Shown here in pieces: positions 17,468-26,211 of a DNA stretch of 64,000 nucleotides. Where the stretch lies: NCBI RefSeq assembly GCF_024495425.1, contig NZ_JANHJR010000002.1, forward strand, positions 310,001 through 374,000. Reading direction: 5' to 3'. Origin of the DNA: Haloarchaeobius litoreus (lineage in GTDB: Archaea > Halobacteriota > Halobacteria > Halobacteriales > Natrialbaceae). Each line of letters opens with the position of its first letter. The stretch's first letter is position 1. The notes beneath the pieces are model-generated. The model worked only from the letters and a program-made list of their open reading frames with translations, searched no databases and had not been told where the DNA came from. Position numbers and translations under genes: made by a program.

Positions 17468-17995
17468 ATGACCGAGTTCGATCCAGCCCCGGAAGCTGAC
17501 ACCACCGAGCGACGGTGGCAGGAGGGGACGGACACGTTCGGACGCGTCTACGAGGTCGCTCTCGGCGTCACAGACCCGACGCCGTACACCGAGATAGCCG
17601 AGATAGCTGACTGCTCACCGAACGCCGCGAAGAAACACCTCGAACGCCTCACCGAGATGGGTATCGTCCGCGCGGACAGGGAAAGTCGGCCCGCACGGTA
17701 CGAACGGAACGAAGGGTACCTCGAGTGGCAGGACGCTAGTCGAATCGCGGATGAGCTCGCCGTCGAGGAGATCATCGACCGCGTCGAGCGACTGGAAGAA
17801 CGGCGCGAGGAATACGAGGAGCAGTTCGGCACGACTGATCCAACAGCTGTGTCCGTGTTCGACCAGGAGGAGCATGACACGGTTCACGAACGGATGGCCG
17901 CGGTCAGCGACTGGCAAGGCGTACTTCGCGACATTCGGCTGTACGAACTCGCTCGCCAGCTCGCACAGAACGACGGCCACCTGATTCCCGCGTAG
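17468..17995 (+). CDS. Winged-HTH protein, putative antitoxin/regulator of the pair
   Basis: A 175-aa haloarchaeal HTH protein. Residues about 20-75 form the winged helix (TPYTEIAEIADCSPNAAKK then HLERLTEMGIVRADRE). A charged coiled-coil (about 88-118; DELAVEEIIDRVERLEERREEYEEQF) and a helical tail follow. I recall it as a haloarchaeal family (DUF7342-like). Its stop TAG abuts the ATG of the next gene, a toxin-candidate of the TumE type. This gives a promoter-DNA-binding first gene followed by a small second gene, as in autoregulated toxin-antitoxin operons. The antitoxin role is inference from this arrangement. Confidence 0.7.
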   Translation: MTEFDPAPEADTTERRWQEGTDTFGRVYEVALGVTDPTPYTEIAEIADCSPNAAKKHLERLTEMGIVRADRESRPARYERNEGYLEWQDASRIADELAVEEIIDRVERLEERREEYEEQFGTTDPTAVSVFDQEEHDTVHERMAAVSDWQGVLRDIRLYELARQLAQNDGHLIPA

Positions 17996-18436
17996 ATGAG
18001 CCCCCCAGTGGACGACCACGAGACGACCGGGCCACCGGACAGGGAGACGCTTCGACTGCTCGAACGACACCTCGCGTCGGATTCGCTCGTCGTCAAGACC
18101 GCGTTCGACCCGGACAGGTTCGAGCCGCGGCTCCTCCGAGTAGCGCTCGACGCCGATCAGTATCCGGCCGCAGTCGAGACGGCACGACTCGACGTTCGGT
18201 GGTTCACGACGGGTGATTTCTCGATACACTACGTCGAGGACCAAGGCCGGTGGGAGTGTCGATGGGACCGCCACCCGAACGGTCACAACACACGATTGTA
18301 CTTTCATCTGCCACCGAACGGAGCGGAAATAACCGATCTCTCACTGTCATCGCTCCATCCGCTCGATCTGTACTCGACAGTGCTGACTGCGATCGAAGCG
18401 CGAATCGAAACCCTGTGGGACGGAACTGGCCAGTAG
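17996..18436 (+). CDS. Small TumE-like (DUF6516-type) putative toxin
   Basis: A 146-aa protein beginning directly after the upstream stop (TAGATG). The core, ARLDVRWFTTGDFSIHYVED followed by WECRWDRHPNGHNTRLYFHLPP, resembles the TumE/DUF6516 fold: an aromatic strand, an R-W-D-x-x-P turn and a histidine-bearing strand before a proline. TumE proteins are second genes of TA modules with an HTH antitoxin, matching the order here. No signal peptide or membrane segment is present. The similarity is by eye, and activity is unknown. Confidence 0.6.
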   Translation: MSPPVDDHETTGPPDRETLRLLERHLASDSLVVKTAFDPDRFEPRLLRVALDADQYPAAVETARLDVRWFTTGDFSIHYVEDQGRWECRWDRHPNGHNTRLYFHLPPNGAEITDLSLSSLHPLDLYSTVLTAIEARIETLWDGTGQ

Positions 18437-18511
18437 GCTGACGTTCTACCGGTACGTCGCCGGCTTCCACTGGGCGTACCGCGAGTTGGACGCCTGCGCG
18501 TCGGGCAGGCG

Positions 18512-18688
18512 TCACTCGGGAACGAAGTACGGCTCGTGCTGGAGCGCGCCCGTGAGCTCCTCGAACCGGCCGGCATCGCACTTGCTGCACGCCGTCGGCT
18601 CGGCGGCCCCGGCGAATACGGTCTCGCACGCCGTACAGACGAAGAATCGAAGTCCGAGCACGAACGTCTCTCGGGGCGGCGCGCACAT
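18512..18688 (-). CDS. 58-aa zinc-finger microprotein
   Basis: ATG 18688 opens a 58-codon frame with two CxxC knuckles, FVCTACETVF (Cys18, Cys21) and PTACSKCDAG (Cys34, Cys37), spaced as in the treble-clef/rubredoxin-like micro-zinc-finger proteins common in haloarchaea. The rest is ordinary (RFEELTGALQHEPYFVPE), suggesting a small protein-binding or nucleic-acid-binding regulator. It is convergent with the TumE-like gene, ending 76 bp from it. The paired cysteines make chance unlikely. Confidence 0.75.
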   Translation of the reverse strand: MCAPPRETFVLGLRFFVCTACETVFAGAAEPTACSKCDAGRFEELTGALQHEPYFVPE

Positions 18689-18849
18689 ATCGTGATCGCC
18701 CGAACTGGCTGCTGATTCCCGTGGCCGCCGGAGCTACCGACTTCGACCCGGGAGTCCTGGGCCGTGCACCGCGGGGCTGCCGGGGCGTGGTCGACAGCCG
18801 CTCACCGAGCGGCCCGAGTGCTTAACGTTCGCGACGTGGTTCCAGTCGC

Positions 18850-19608
18850 ATGGCTTCGATCACCACGGGGCTGGTCTTCCTCGTCGTCGCACTGATCCCG
18901 ACCTACCTGTTCGTCCAGGCGAGAGGGGCCACACAGGCAGTCGGGTCGACCGAGCGGGTCTCGACGGCGACAGTGACCGACGGCACTGTCGCGGTGTCCG
19001 GAACGGTCGAGGCAGGGCCCGCCGGTGTGCTCACCCACCCGGTTACCGGTGCAGACGCGCTCGCGGTCCGGTGGGACGTCGACGAACGCGACGTCGACGA
19101 GGACGCGGTCGCCGAGGTGGACGACAGCGGCCGCCAGACCGTCCCCTTCCGACTCGTCGACGACGACGGCGCGGTCGACGTCGACCCCACGGGAGCCGAC
19201 CTCCACCTCTCGACGACCCACGGCGAGACGTTCGTCGACCAGATGCGAACCCCCGGCGAACAGGCCACGACGTTCATCGACTGCGTGCAGGAGAACGAAC
19301 GCCGGAGCCACGACGCCGGCACCACACAGGTCCACAACACCCCCATCAACGAGGCCCGAGTCCACGGCGTCGACGACCTCCACTACCAGAGCCGAGCACT
19401 CCAGCCCGGCGACACCGGCTACGTCCTCGGGTACGCCCAACAGAACGACGACGGCACCGACACCATCGGCGACGGCGGCGGGGAGTTCATCGTCTCCGAC
19501 ATGACCCGGGACGAACTCACCGCGGACCTCGGAACCAACCAGTGGCTCCTCGTCGGCGTCGCCCTGCTGTTCTACGCGATCGCGGTGTACGTGGGCTTCC
19601 TCGCCTGA
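18850..19608 (+). CDS. GIDE-like membrane protein
   Basis: A 252-aa protein with an N-terminal TM helix (about 3-22), a 200-residue soluble domain and a C-terminal TM helix (about 232-250; WLLVGVALLFYAIAVYVGF). The soluble part has the shape of the GIDE/MULAN intermembrane domain found in prokaryotic membrane proteins: GTVEAGPAGVLTHPVTGADALAV, then a second strand set around TVPFRLVDDDGAVDVDPTGADL. Eukaryotic GIDE domains precede a RING E3; no RING is present here. The function in archaea is unknown. A weak AT element lies at about 18825 and the gene seems monocistronic. Confidence 0.55.
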   Translation: MASITTGLVFLVVALIPTYLFVQARGATQAVGSTERVSTATVTDGTVAVSGTVEAGPAGVLTHPVTGADALAVRWDVDERDVDEDAVAEVDDSGRQTVPFRLVDDDGAVDVDPTGADLHLSTTHGETFVDQMRTPGEQATTFIDCVQENERRSHDAGTTQVHNTPINEARVHGVDDLHYQSRALQPGDTGYVLGYAQQNDDGTDTIGDGGGEFIVSDMTRDELTADLGTNQWLLVGVALLFYAIAVYVGFLA

Positions 19609-19738
19609 GGTCCCGTTCTTCCTCGGTGGCGACTCTGTCGAGACGTGTTCCCCGACAGGGAGCGGTGCCGACGGGGGCTGGAGCGCCCGGACACCGACTT
19701 GCCGCCCCGACGAGTTCCCGCCACACCAATCCTTAGAA

Positions 19739-19746
19739 TTTAAATA
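19739..19746 (+). promoter_or_regulatory. TATA box of the pilus-like operon
   Basis: tttaaata lies 23-30 nt before the ATG at 19769, inside an AT-rich patch between GC-rich genes. The spacing fits a leaderless transcript for the seven-gene operon that follows. Confidence 0.6.
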
Positions 19747-19768
19747 CAGACATGATGCAATTTAATCT

Positions 19769-21991
19769 ATGACCGACGACCCGACGCTCGAACACCCCGG
19801 CCACGAGGGTCGAGCGTCGACCGACGACGACGGGCGCGTCCCGCCGCCAATCCCGCCGGGCGACCCCGACGCCTGGTACGCACCCGACGTGCGGGACCAC
19901 TACACCGTCCGCGGGGACGTGGTTGCGACCGTCGCCGAGACCGAGGCGGGCTTCACGTACGAGGTGCGGGAGCCCTCGCTCACCGCCGACGAAGAGGCGA
20001 CGCTGGCGGAGATCCGCGAGCACTTCGCGGGTGCGAACCTGCGCCGGCCACGCACCCGCGAGGGGACGGTCTCGCGGATGGAGACCGGGCTACGGCCGAA
20101 GTACCGCGCCGCGCTGGAACAGCTCCTCGCGGGAAGTCCCGAGTCGCGCCGGCGACTCCGGTACTACGCGCTCCGTGACGTGGGCTGTCTCGGCGCGGTG
20201 ACGCCGCTCGCACTCGACGAGCATGTCGAGGTGGCCGACCCCGGCGAGGACCGGCTGTCGGTCCACACGACGAACTTCGCACCGGCCGAGACCGAGTTCC
20301 CGGCCGACGTGCGCTTCCTCGACCGCGTCGCGAGCGAGCGGCTGACGACGTACCGGGTGCCGTTCCGGGGCTTCTCGATCCCGGTCGTGCTCTACAGGGA
20401 GCGGCTGCTCGGCCACGACGCCTTCGCGACGAAGTACGCCGTCCGCGAGCCGGGGCTCCTGCCGGGCGACGAGGCGCTGCTGGCCGAGGCGAAGAAGCGA
20501 ATCTGGGAGACGAACGTCGAGCACGTCGTCGAGGACAGCACCGAGTTCGTCCGCGAGCGGGCCGAACAGCTGCTCGCCCGGCGGCTGACTGCCCGGAACG
20601 CGAGCGCCTGGTTCGACGCGACCCGCCACCGGGTTCGGAGCGTGCTCGCCGACACTGGGCTCGGGGTGCCGCCGGTCGACGGCCGCTACGAGGACGGCCG
20701 ACTGGCGGACCTCGTCTACTACGTCCTCCGGGACTACGTCGGCGAGGGCCAGCTCACCGTCCCCATCCGCGACCCGAATCTGGAGGACATCGAGGCGAAC
20801 CGGGTCGGCGAGCGCGTGAAGGTCGTGCCGCGAACGGACGTTGGCCACGACGGTCGCATCCCGACGAACCTCACGTTCGAACAGGAGTCGGCGTTCGTCA
20901 ACGTCGTCACACAGCTCGCGGCGGCCGACGGCGCGGAGCTCAACGCCTCGAACCCCTCCGCGAAGGTGAACCTCAGTCCGGGCGAGGTCGACGACGGCGT
21001 GACCATCCGCTGTGCGGTCGCGCTGCCGGTCATCTCCGAGGACGGCCCACACATCTCCATCCGGAAGCAGGCACCCGACGCGCTGACGCCGGTCGACCTC
21101 GTGGAGGGCGGGAGCCTCACCGCCGACCTCGTCACCAGCCTCTGGCTGTTGTACGAGCACCACGGCGTCGTCCTCTTCTCGGGGCCGACTGGTGTCGGGA
21201 AGACGACGCTGATGAACGCCCACATGCCTTTCGTCCCCTTCGACGACCGTCCCATCTCCATCGACGAGGGAAGTCGGGAGGTCAGACTCCCCCACGAGAC
21301 GGGTATCTCGCTGACGACCCGGGACCACGAGGACGAGTTCAAGGCGGTGACGATGGCCGACCTGATGACCGAGGCGAACTACCTCAACCCGGACGTGGAG
21401 GTCATCGCGGAGATCAACACGCCCGCGTCGTTCTCTACGTTTGCCGAAAGTCTCAACACTGGCCATGGGTTGCTGGGTACAACCCACGCCGAGAACGTCG
21501 AGAAGCTCGTCAACCGGGTCGTCGAGCAGGGACTCCCGCCGTACCTGCTCCGCGAAATCGACCTCGTCGTCTTCCCGAAGCGGGTCGACGGAGAGCGCTA
21601 CGTCGGGAGCGCCGTCGAGTTCGTCGACGAGGAGCGCTACCGGAGCTGTAGCGGGCGATGTGGCGTCGTCGAGAAGCACGGCACCACCGTCTACTGGAAC
21701 GCCATCTTCGAGCGGACCGTCGAGGGCGAGTTCAAATTCGACTACGCGCATCCGGCGGTCCACGACGTGGAGAACCGCCGCTGTGGTGTCGACCTGTTCG
21801 AGCGACTCGCCGACCGCACGGACCGCCCCACCGAGGACGTCGAGCGGGAGTTCCACCGCAAGCATCGCTACGTGGAGTACCTGGTCCGTGAGGGCGTCGA
21901 CGACTTCGACGAACTGTTCTCGTTCCTCTCGGACCTCCGCACTGACGAGGCCGCGACCGTCGAGCGCATCGGCGCGGGGAGGGGAGCGTGA
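19769..21991 (+). CDS. pilB: Type IV pilus/T2SS-like assembly ATPase (PilB/TadA family)
   Basis: A 740-aa secretion ATPase. The N-terminal 330 residues are the haloarchaeal-type extension, and the ATPase core follows. Walker A is GPTGVGKTT (472-480). The Asp-box-like region is SIDEGSREVRLPHE, and Walker B/His-box elements include NPDVEVIAEINTP and GLLGTTHAENVEKLVNRVV. A Cys-containing patch (CSGRCG) sits after the core. It powers pilin polymerisation with the membrane platform encoded next: the two overlap in GTGA and must be translationally coupled. Haloarchaea carry several pilB/pilC pairs; which paralogue this is cannot be read. Confidence 0.9.
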   Translation: MTDDPTLEHPGHEGRASTDDDGRVPPPIPPGDPDAWYAPDVRDHYTVRGDVVATVAETEAGFTYEVREPSLTADEEATLAEIREHFAGANLRRPRTREGTVSRMETGLRPKYRAALEQLLAGSPESRRRLRYYALRDVGCLGAVTPLALDEHVEVADPGEDRLSVHTTNFAPAETEFPADVRFLDRVASERLTTYRVPFRGFSIPVVLYRERLLGHDAFATKYAVREPGLLPGDEALLAEAKKRIWETNVEHVVEDSTEFVRERAEQLLARRLTARNASAWFDATRHRVRSVLADTGLGVPPVDGRYEDGRLADLVYYVLRDYVGEGQLTVPIRDPNLEDIEANRVGERVKVVPRTDVGHDGRIPTNLTFEQESAFVNVVTQLAAADGAELNASNPSAKVNLSPGEVDDGVTIRCAVALPVISEDGPHISIRKQAPDALTPVDLVEGGSLTADLVTSLWLLYEHHGVVLFSGPTGVGKTTLMNAHMPFVPFDDRPISIDEGSREVRLPHETGISLTTRDHEDEFKAVTMADLMTEANYLNPDVEVIAEINTPASFSTFAESLNTGHGLLGTTHAENVEKLVNRVVEQGLPPYLLREIDLVVFPKRVDGERYVGSAVEFVDEERYRSCSGRCGVVEKHGTTVYWNAIFERTVEGEFKFDYAHPAVHDVENRRCGVDLFERLADRTDRPTEDVEREFHRKHRYVEYLVREGVDDFDELFSFLSDLRTDEAATVERIGAGRGA

Positions 21992-23892
21992 GCCTCTCCG
22001 ACGACGACCGCCCCACGCTCGGCGCGAACAGGGATGCCCTGCTCGACCGGGTCTGCTACGCGCTGTTCTCGCGCCACGCCGACCGCACGCGCCACGACGG
22101 CGACCGGGACCGCTACCGGGGGACGGACCTGCACGTCCCGTTCGATTTGTACCTCTCGCGGCTCTACGCGCTGTCGTGGCTCGGGGCGGCGCTCGGCTTC
22201 CTCGTCGGGACTGCCCTCACCCTCGCGCTGACGGCGGCGACGCTCCGGGGGGTCGCCGACTTCGTCCAGACCGGGCTGCCCTTGCTCTCGCCAGGGACCG
22301 TTCCGATGGTTCCGCGAACGGCAGTCGCGGTCGGTGTCGGCCTGCTCGTCGCGACCGCGACGAAACTCGGCACCCGACTGCTCGGCGGGCGGTACCTCCG
22401 GTGGCTCGCGTCGGCCCGCAGCTCCGCCATCGAGGCGACGCTTCCCGGCGCAGTCCGGTACCTGCGGGCGCTCTCGACGGGCAGCGACGACCAGCGCGAG
22501 ATGCTCCGGAAGGTCGCGGCCAACCGGGAGGCCTACGGCGAGACGGCCGTCGCCTGCCGGACGGTGCTGAACAAGGCCGAACTGACGGGCAGTCTCGACG
22601 ACGGCCTGCGCATCGTCGCCCGTGATACGCCGTCTCGTAACGCCCTCGCGCCGTTTTTGTTGAAGTTCCGCGAGCACGCCGACCAGGGCTCGGCCGAACT
22701 GACGAGCTACCTCCGCATGGAGGCGCGGATGCTCGGCCACCGGCAGTCCCGCGACCGGAACCGCGCCGAGGGTTTCCTCGAACTGCTCGCCGAACTGTTC
22801 ATCGTCCTGCTGGTGCTCCCGGCGCTGCTGGTCATCGTCCTCACGGTGATGAGCGTCCTGACGCCGGGGCTGAACCAGCCGGTCGGCACGCCGGTCGGAG
22901 CCGTCACGCCGCGTGCCCTGCTCGTCTACGGCTCGGGGTTCTTCGTGCTGGCCGTCGGGGCCTGTGCGGCCGCGCTCGTCGCGAGCCTGCGCCCGCCGAC
23001 GGGTCGCCCGACGTACCGGCGGCCCGAGGGCGTCCTCGACCTGTTCGCCACCGCCACGACGAACCCGTCGAGCGCGGCGGTGGTCTGGGTGCTGCCGGGG
23101 GTGCTGTTCGCCATCGTCGTCTTCACCGCGGGCGAGCGCGTCGTCGCCGCGCTCCTGCTCGGCTACGTCGCCTACGCCGTCCCGGTCGGGCTGGTCGCCA
23201 CCCGCCGCGCCCGCATCGACGACGCGAAGGACCGCGAGATCAAGGACTTCGTCCACGCCGTCTCGGGCCACGTTGCGCTCGGCCGGCCGTTCGCGGAGGC
23301 CGTCCATCTGGTCGCCCGCGACGTGGACCTCGGCCCGCTCGACGAGGACGTCGCCGACCTCGCGTTCAACGCGACGCTGACGACCCGGGAGGGCGACCTC
23401 CGGGCGGCCGCGCTGGAGCGGTTCGTCGACCGCGTGGGCACACCGCTGGCCGAGCAGACGATGGGGCTCGTCACCGGCGCGCTCGACGCCGGCAGCGACG
23501 TGGAGACGGTGTTCGACACGCTCCAGACCGAGGTCGGCCGACTCTACCACGAGAAGAAGTCGCTCCGGAACGCGATGCTGGTCTACGTCGCGGTCGGCTG
23601 GACCGTCGCGCTGCTCGTCGTCGGTATCATGGTCGCGGTCAACGGTTACGTGCTCGACAGCTTCGCACAGCTCTCGGCCGTCTCGACGCCCGGCACGGGC
23701 TTCGTCCTCGACTCGGACGCGGTCGACGTGAGCCGCGAGCACTACCGCTTCTACGTGGTCTCGCAGTGTACGATGCTGGCAAGCGGCTGGTTCGCGGGCG
23801 TCGCCAACCGCGACCGGTACGATGCGCTGCTCCAGTCCGGCCTGCTGGTGCTCGTGGCACACGTCGTGTTCAGGGGGGCGGGGATGATATGA
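21988..23892 (+). CDS. pilC: Type II/IV secretion membrane platform protein (PilC/TadC family)
   Basis: A GTG start at 21988 overlaps the ATPase stop by 4 nt. The 634-aa protein has two T2SSF modules, each a cytoplasmic helical domain followed by TM helices. Module 1 has TM pairs at about 60-80 and 110-130, a helical domain at about 150-265 (LPGAVRYLRALSTGSDD) and TMs at about 270-335. Module 2 has TMs at about 370-410, a helical domain at about 415-525 (VHAVSGHVALGRPFAEAVHLVARD) and TMs at about 530-630. This is the expected tandem architecture and length of haloarchaeal PilC. It anchors the ATPase and organises pilin insertion. Confidence 0.9.
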   Translation: MSLSDDDRPTLGANRDALLDRVCYALFSRHADRTRHDGDRDRYRGTDLHVPFDLYLSRLYALSWLGAALGFLVGTALTLALTAATLRGVADFVQTGLPLLSPGTVPMVPRTAVAVGVGLLVATATKLGTRLLGGRYLRWLASARSSAIEATLPGAVRYLRALSTGSDDQREMLRKVAANREAYGETAVACRTVLNKAELTGSLDDGLRIVARDTPSRNALAPFLLKFREHADQGSAELTSYLRMEARMLGHRQSRDRNRAEGFLELLAELFIVLLVLPALLVIVLTVMSVLTPGLNQPVGTPVGAVTPRALLVYGSGFFVLAVGACAAALVASLRPPTGRPTYRRPEGVLDLFATATTNPSSAAVVWVLPGVLFAIVVFTAGERVVAALLLGYVAYAVPVGLVATRRARIDDAKDREIKDFVHAVSGHVALGRPFAEAVHLVARDVDLGPLDEDVADLAFNATLTTREGDLRAAALERFVDRVGTPLAEQTMGLVTGALDAGSDVETVFDTLQTEVGRLYHEKKSLRNAMLVYVAVGWTVALLVVGIMVAVNGYVLDSFAQLSAVSTPGTGFVLDSDAVDVSREHYRFYVVSQCTMLASGWFAGVANRDRYDALLQSGLLVLVAHVVFRGAGMI

Positions 23893-24632
23893 CGGGCCTG
23901 CTGCCACCGCCCGATGGTTCCGACCGGGGGCAGTCGAACGTCGTCGGCGTCGCGCTCCTCCTGGGCATCACGGTCGTCGCACTCGGCGTCCTCACGGCGA
24001 GCATCGGCCTCGCGGTCGACGCCGGCACGGGTGCCGCCGACGCCGCCCGTGTCGGCGACGACGTCGACGACGCGCTCCGACCGGTCGAGGTGACCGGCGA
24101 GCACGTCGGGAGCGTCCGGGCGACGGACGGCCAGCTCCGGACCGTCGGCCGCGACGTGCGCGTGCTCAACGACTCCGGCACCGTCGCCCTGTTCGAGGCG
24201 GACGCCCTCGTCTACGAGACCGACGGCCAGCGCGTGACGTTCCTCGCGGGTGCCGTCGTGCGTGGCGAGGGGCGCGGTGCCAGACTCGTCTCGGACCCAC
24301 CGGTCGTCGCCAGCCCGGACGGTGACGTGCTCGTCGTCGGCGTCGCGACGCTCGGTGCGGACCGGCGGACCGTCAGCTTCGCCGGCGAACCCGTCCGGCT
24401 CCGCACGAACGTCACGCACGACCGTCGGTCGCTCGGGCGGGGAGAGTATCGGCTCGCTATCGAGACGACGACGCCGGCCCCGTGGCGCTCGTACTTCCGC
24501 GAGCTCGGCGCGACCGTCACCGACCGCGACCTCGACGGTGATGGCGTCGACAGCGTCGTCGCGACGTTCCCCGACGAGCGCACGGCGTATCTGGTGGTCC
24601 ACGCGCTCCACCTGGAGGTGGGCGATGCGTAA
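23889..24632 (+). CDS. Pilin-like protein 1 of the pilus operon
   Basis: ATG 23889 overlaps the upstream stop (ATGA) and fixes the start. The 247-aa protein has a class III-like prepilin N-terminus: DRGQSNVVGVALLLGITVVALGV, with possible PibD cleavage after the Gly before QSN and a hydrophobic helix as polymerisation scaffold. The remainder is a beta-rich extracytoplasmic domain (about 60-240) with N-x-T/S sites. I recall a haloarchaeal family (DUF7289-like) at this position of pil operons. It is probably a minor pilin/pseudopilin or tip component. Confidence 0.75.
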   Translation: MTGLLPPPDGSDRGQSNVVGVALLLGITVVALGVLTASIGLAVDAGTGAADAARVGDDVDDALRPVEVTGEHVGSVRATDGQLRTVGRDVRVLNDSGTVALFEADALVYETDGQRVTFLAGAVVRGEGRGARLVSDPPVVASPDGDVLVVGVATLGADRRTVSFAGEPVRLRTNVTHDRRSLGRGEYRLAIETTTPAPWRSYFRELGATVTDRDLDGDGVDSVVATFPDERTAYLVVHALHLEVGDA

Positions 24633-25107
24633 CGTGCGCTCGGACCGGTCGGACGGACTGCGCGGCGTCTCGCCGGTCGTCGGGAAGACGCTCGAAATCG
24701 GCGTCGTCGTCCTCTACATCGGACTCCTGTCGACGACGCTGTACGGCGGCGTCGTCCCCGACTTCAGGTCGGCAGCGGGCGACGAGGTGGCGGACCGCAC
24801 CCTCGCCGGGGCGACACAGGAGGTCGAGGACGCGGTGCCGCCCGGAACGGCGACGGCGGTCGACGTGCACCGGCGGGTCGAACTCCCCCGGACCATCCGC
24901 GGCGAGCCGTACCACGTTCGGGTCGTGGGCCGGACGCTCGTGCTCGACCATCCGGACCCGAACATCGGGGTCGAGACGACGCTCGCGTTCCCCACTACAG
25001 TCGTCCGTGTTGAGGGGTCGTGGTCGAGCACCGCCGAGGCGTTCGTCGTCGTCGAACGGACGGACGCGGGGCTGGTGGTTCGGCTGGCGCGAGGTGAGGC
25101 GTCGTGA
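24625..25107 (+). CDS. Pilin-like protein 2 of the pilus operon
   Basis: A 160-aa protein whose ATG (24625) lies 8 nt inside the previous gene. Its N-terminus LRGVSPVVGKTLEIGVVVLYIGLL has the archaeal 'SPVVG' pilin signature with a positively charged stretch before the hydrophobic helix. The head domain is small and beta-rich (residues about 50-160). It is a likely pseudopilin (DUF7266-like in my recollection), translated as part of a coupled array. Confidence 0.75.
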   Translation: MRNVRSDRSDGLRGVSPVVGKTLEIGVVVLYIGLLSTTLYGGVVPDFRSAAGDEVADRTLAGATQEVEDAVPPGTATAVDVHRRVELPRTIRGEPYHVRVVGRTLVLDHPDPNIGVETTLAFPTTVVRVEGSWSSTAEAFVVVERTDAGLVVRLARGEAS

Positions 25108-25811
25108 CCCGTGATGACCGAACGGCCGCGCGGGACGCCACGAACCGCGGGCAGGCCAATCTCGTCGCGCTCGGTGTGGCACTGCTCGCGCTGACAGCGG
25201 TCCTCGGCGTGGCGCTCGTCGTCGCCGACGGCGCGTTCGCCGGTGCCGACCGCGACCCCGGCGAGCACCGGCTGGCGAGCTCGCTGTCGGACCGGCTGGT
25301 CGCCGGCGACGGTCCGCTGACGACCCGCGCGAACGTGCTGAACGCGACCGCGGTCGCCGGTCTCGACCGCGCCGGCCTCGCCGACTCGTTCCCGGTGGTG
25401 GGAGAGCGGGACGTCCGCGTCCGGCTCGACGGCGAGACGGTCGCCCGGACTGGCGACGTGACCGGCGGGACGACCGTCCGCCGAATCGTCCTGGTGGAAC
25501 GCGAGGAGACGGTTACGACCACGCCGAACCTCGACCGCGATGCGGTGACGCTCCCCCGCCGGACCGACCGCGTCACGCTGAACATCGAGCCACCGACCGG
25601 TACGCGACTCAGGACGGTCCGTGCGAACGGTCGCGTCGTCGCCCACGACCCTGCCGGCCTCTCGGGTAACGTTACCGTCGCAGTTTCGCGCTTCGAGACG
25701 ACGACGCTGGCGTTCGACGCGAACGGGACGCTCCCGACCGGCAGCGTGGATCTGACCTACTACCCGACGCGGACGACGAAGGCCCTGCTCGTGGTGACCG
25801 TCGATGACTGA
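25104..25811 (+). CDS. Pilin-like protein 3 of the pilus operon
   Basis: A GTG start at 25104 overlaps the previous stop (GTGA). The 235-aa protein has NRGQANLVALGVALLALTAVLGVALVVADG at residues about 14-43, resembling a prepilin processing site (RG then QA) plus helix. A beta-rich head domain ends ...SVDLTYYPTRTTKALLVVTVDD, with N-x-T sequons (NATAV, NVTVAV). It is a candidate minor pilin (DUF7263-like in my recollection). Confidence 0.7.
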   Translation: MTRDDRTAARDATNRGQANLVALGVALLALTAVLGVALVVADGAFAGADRDPGEHRLASSLSDRLVAGDGPLTTRANVLNATAVAGLDRAGLADSFPVVGERDVRVRLDGETVARTGDVTGGTTVRRIVLVEREETVTTTPNLDRDAVTLPRRTDRVTLNIEPPTGTRLRTVRANGRVVAHDPAGLSGNVTVAVSRFETTTLAFDANGTLPTGSVDLTYYPTRTTKALLVVTVDD

Positions 25812-26211
25812 GCGTGCACAGCTGTCGCTGCCAGCCGTCGAGGCAGCCATCGGCGTGCTGCTGGTGCTCGCCGTCGTGGCGACGTTCGCCCTGCCGGTCG
25901 CCGACGGTGACACGACGGAGGCGCAGCTCGATACCTACGCCAGCGACGCGGCGACGGTGCTCTCGGGGGAGCCCCCGCGCCACGGTGGGGCGACGCGGCT
26001 CTCCGAGGTCGCCCGGTCCGAGGCCTCGTTCGAGCGCGAGCAGCAGGCGCTGGAGCGGCGCGTCGAGCGCATCCTCCCGCACAACCTGCTGTACCGCGTC
26101 GAGACCCCGCACGGGTCGGTCGGCTACCGCGTCCCAGCCGGCGTCTCGGTCGGCGTCGCCACGGTGCCGACGGGCCATGGAGAGGTGACGATACGGGTGT
26201 GGTACGTATGA
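25804..26211 (+). CDS. Pilin-like protein 4 of the pilus operon
   Basis: ATG 25804 lies 8 nt inside the previous gene. The 135-aa protein has a short N-terminus (TERAQLSLPAVEAAIGVLLVLAVVATFALPVAD) with Glu at the usual +5-like place of pilins inside the hydrophobic helix, then a small head. Size and position match the minor pseudopilin genes that close haloarchaeal pil operons. Confidence 0.7.
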   Translation: MTERAQLSLPAVEAAIGVLLVLAVVATFALPVADGDTTEAQLDTYASDAATVLSGEPPRHGGATRLSEVARSEASFEREQQALERRVERILPHNLLYRVETPHGSVGYRVPAGVSVGVATVPTGHGEVTIRVWYV

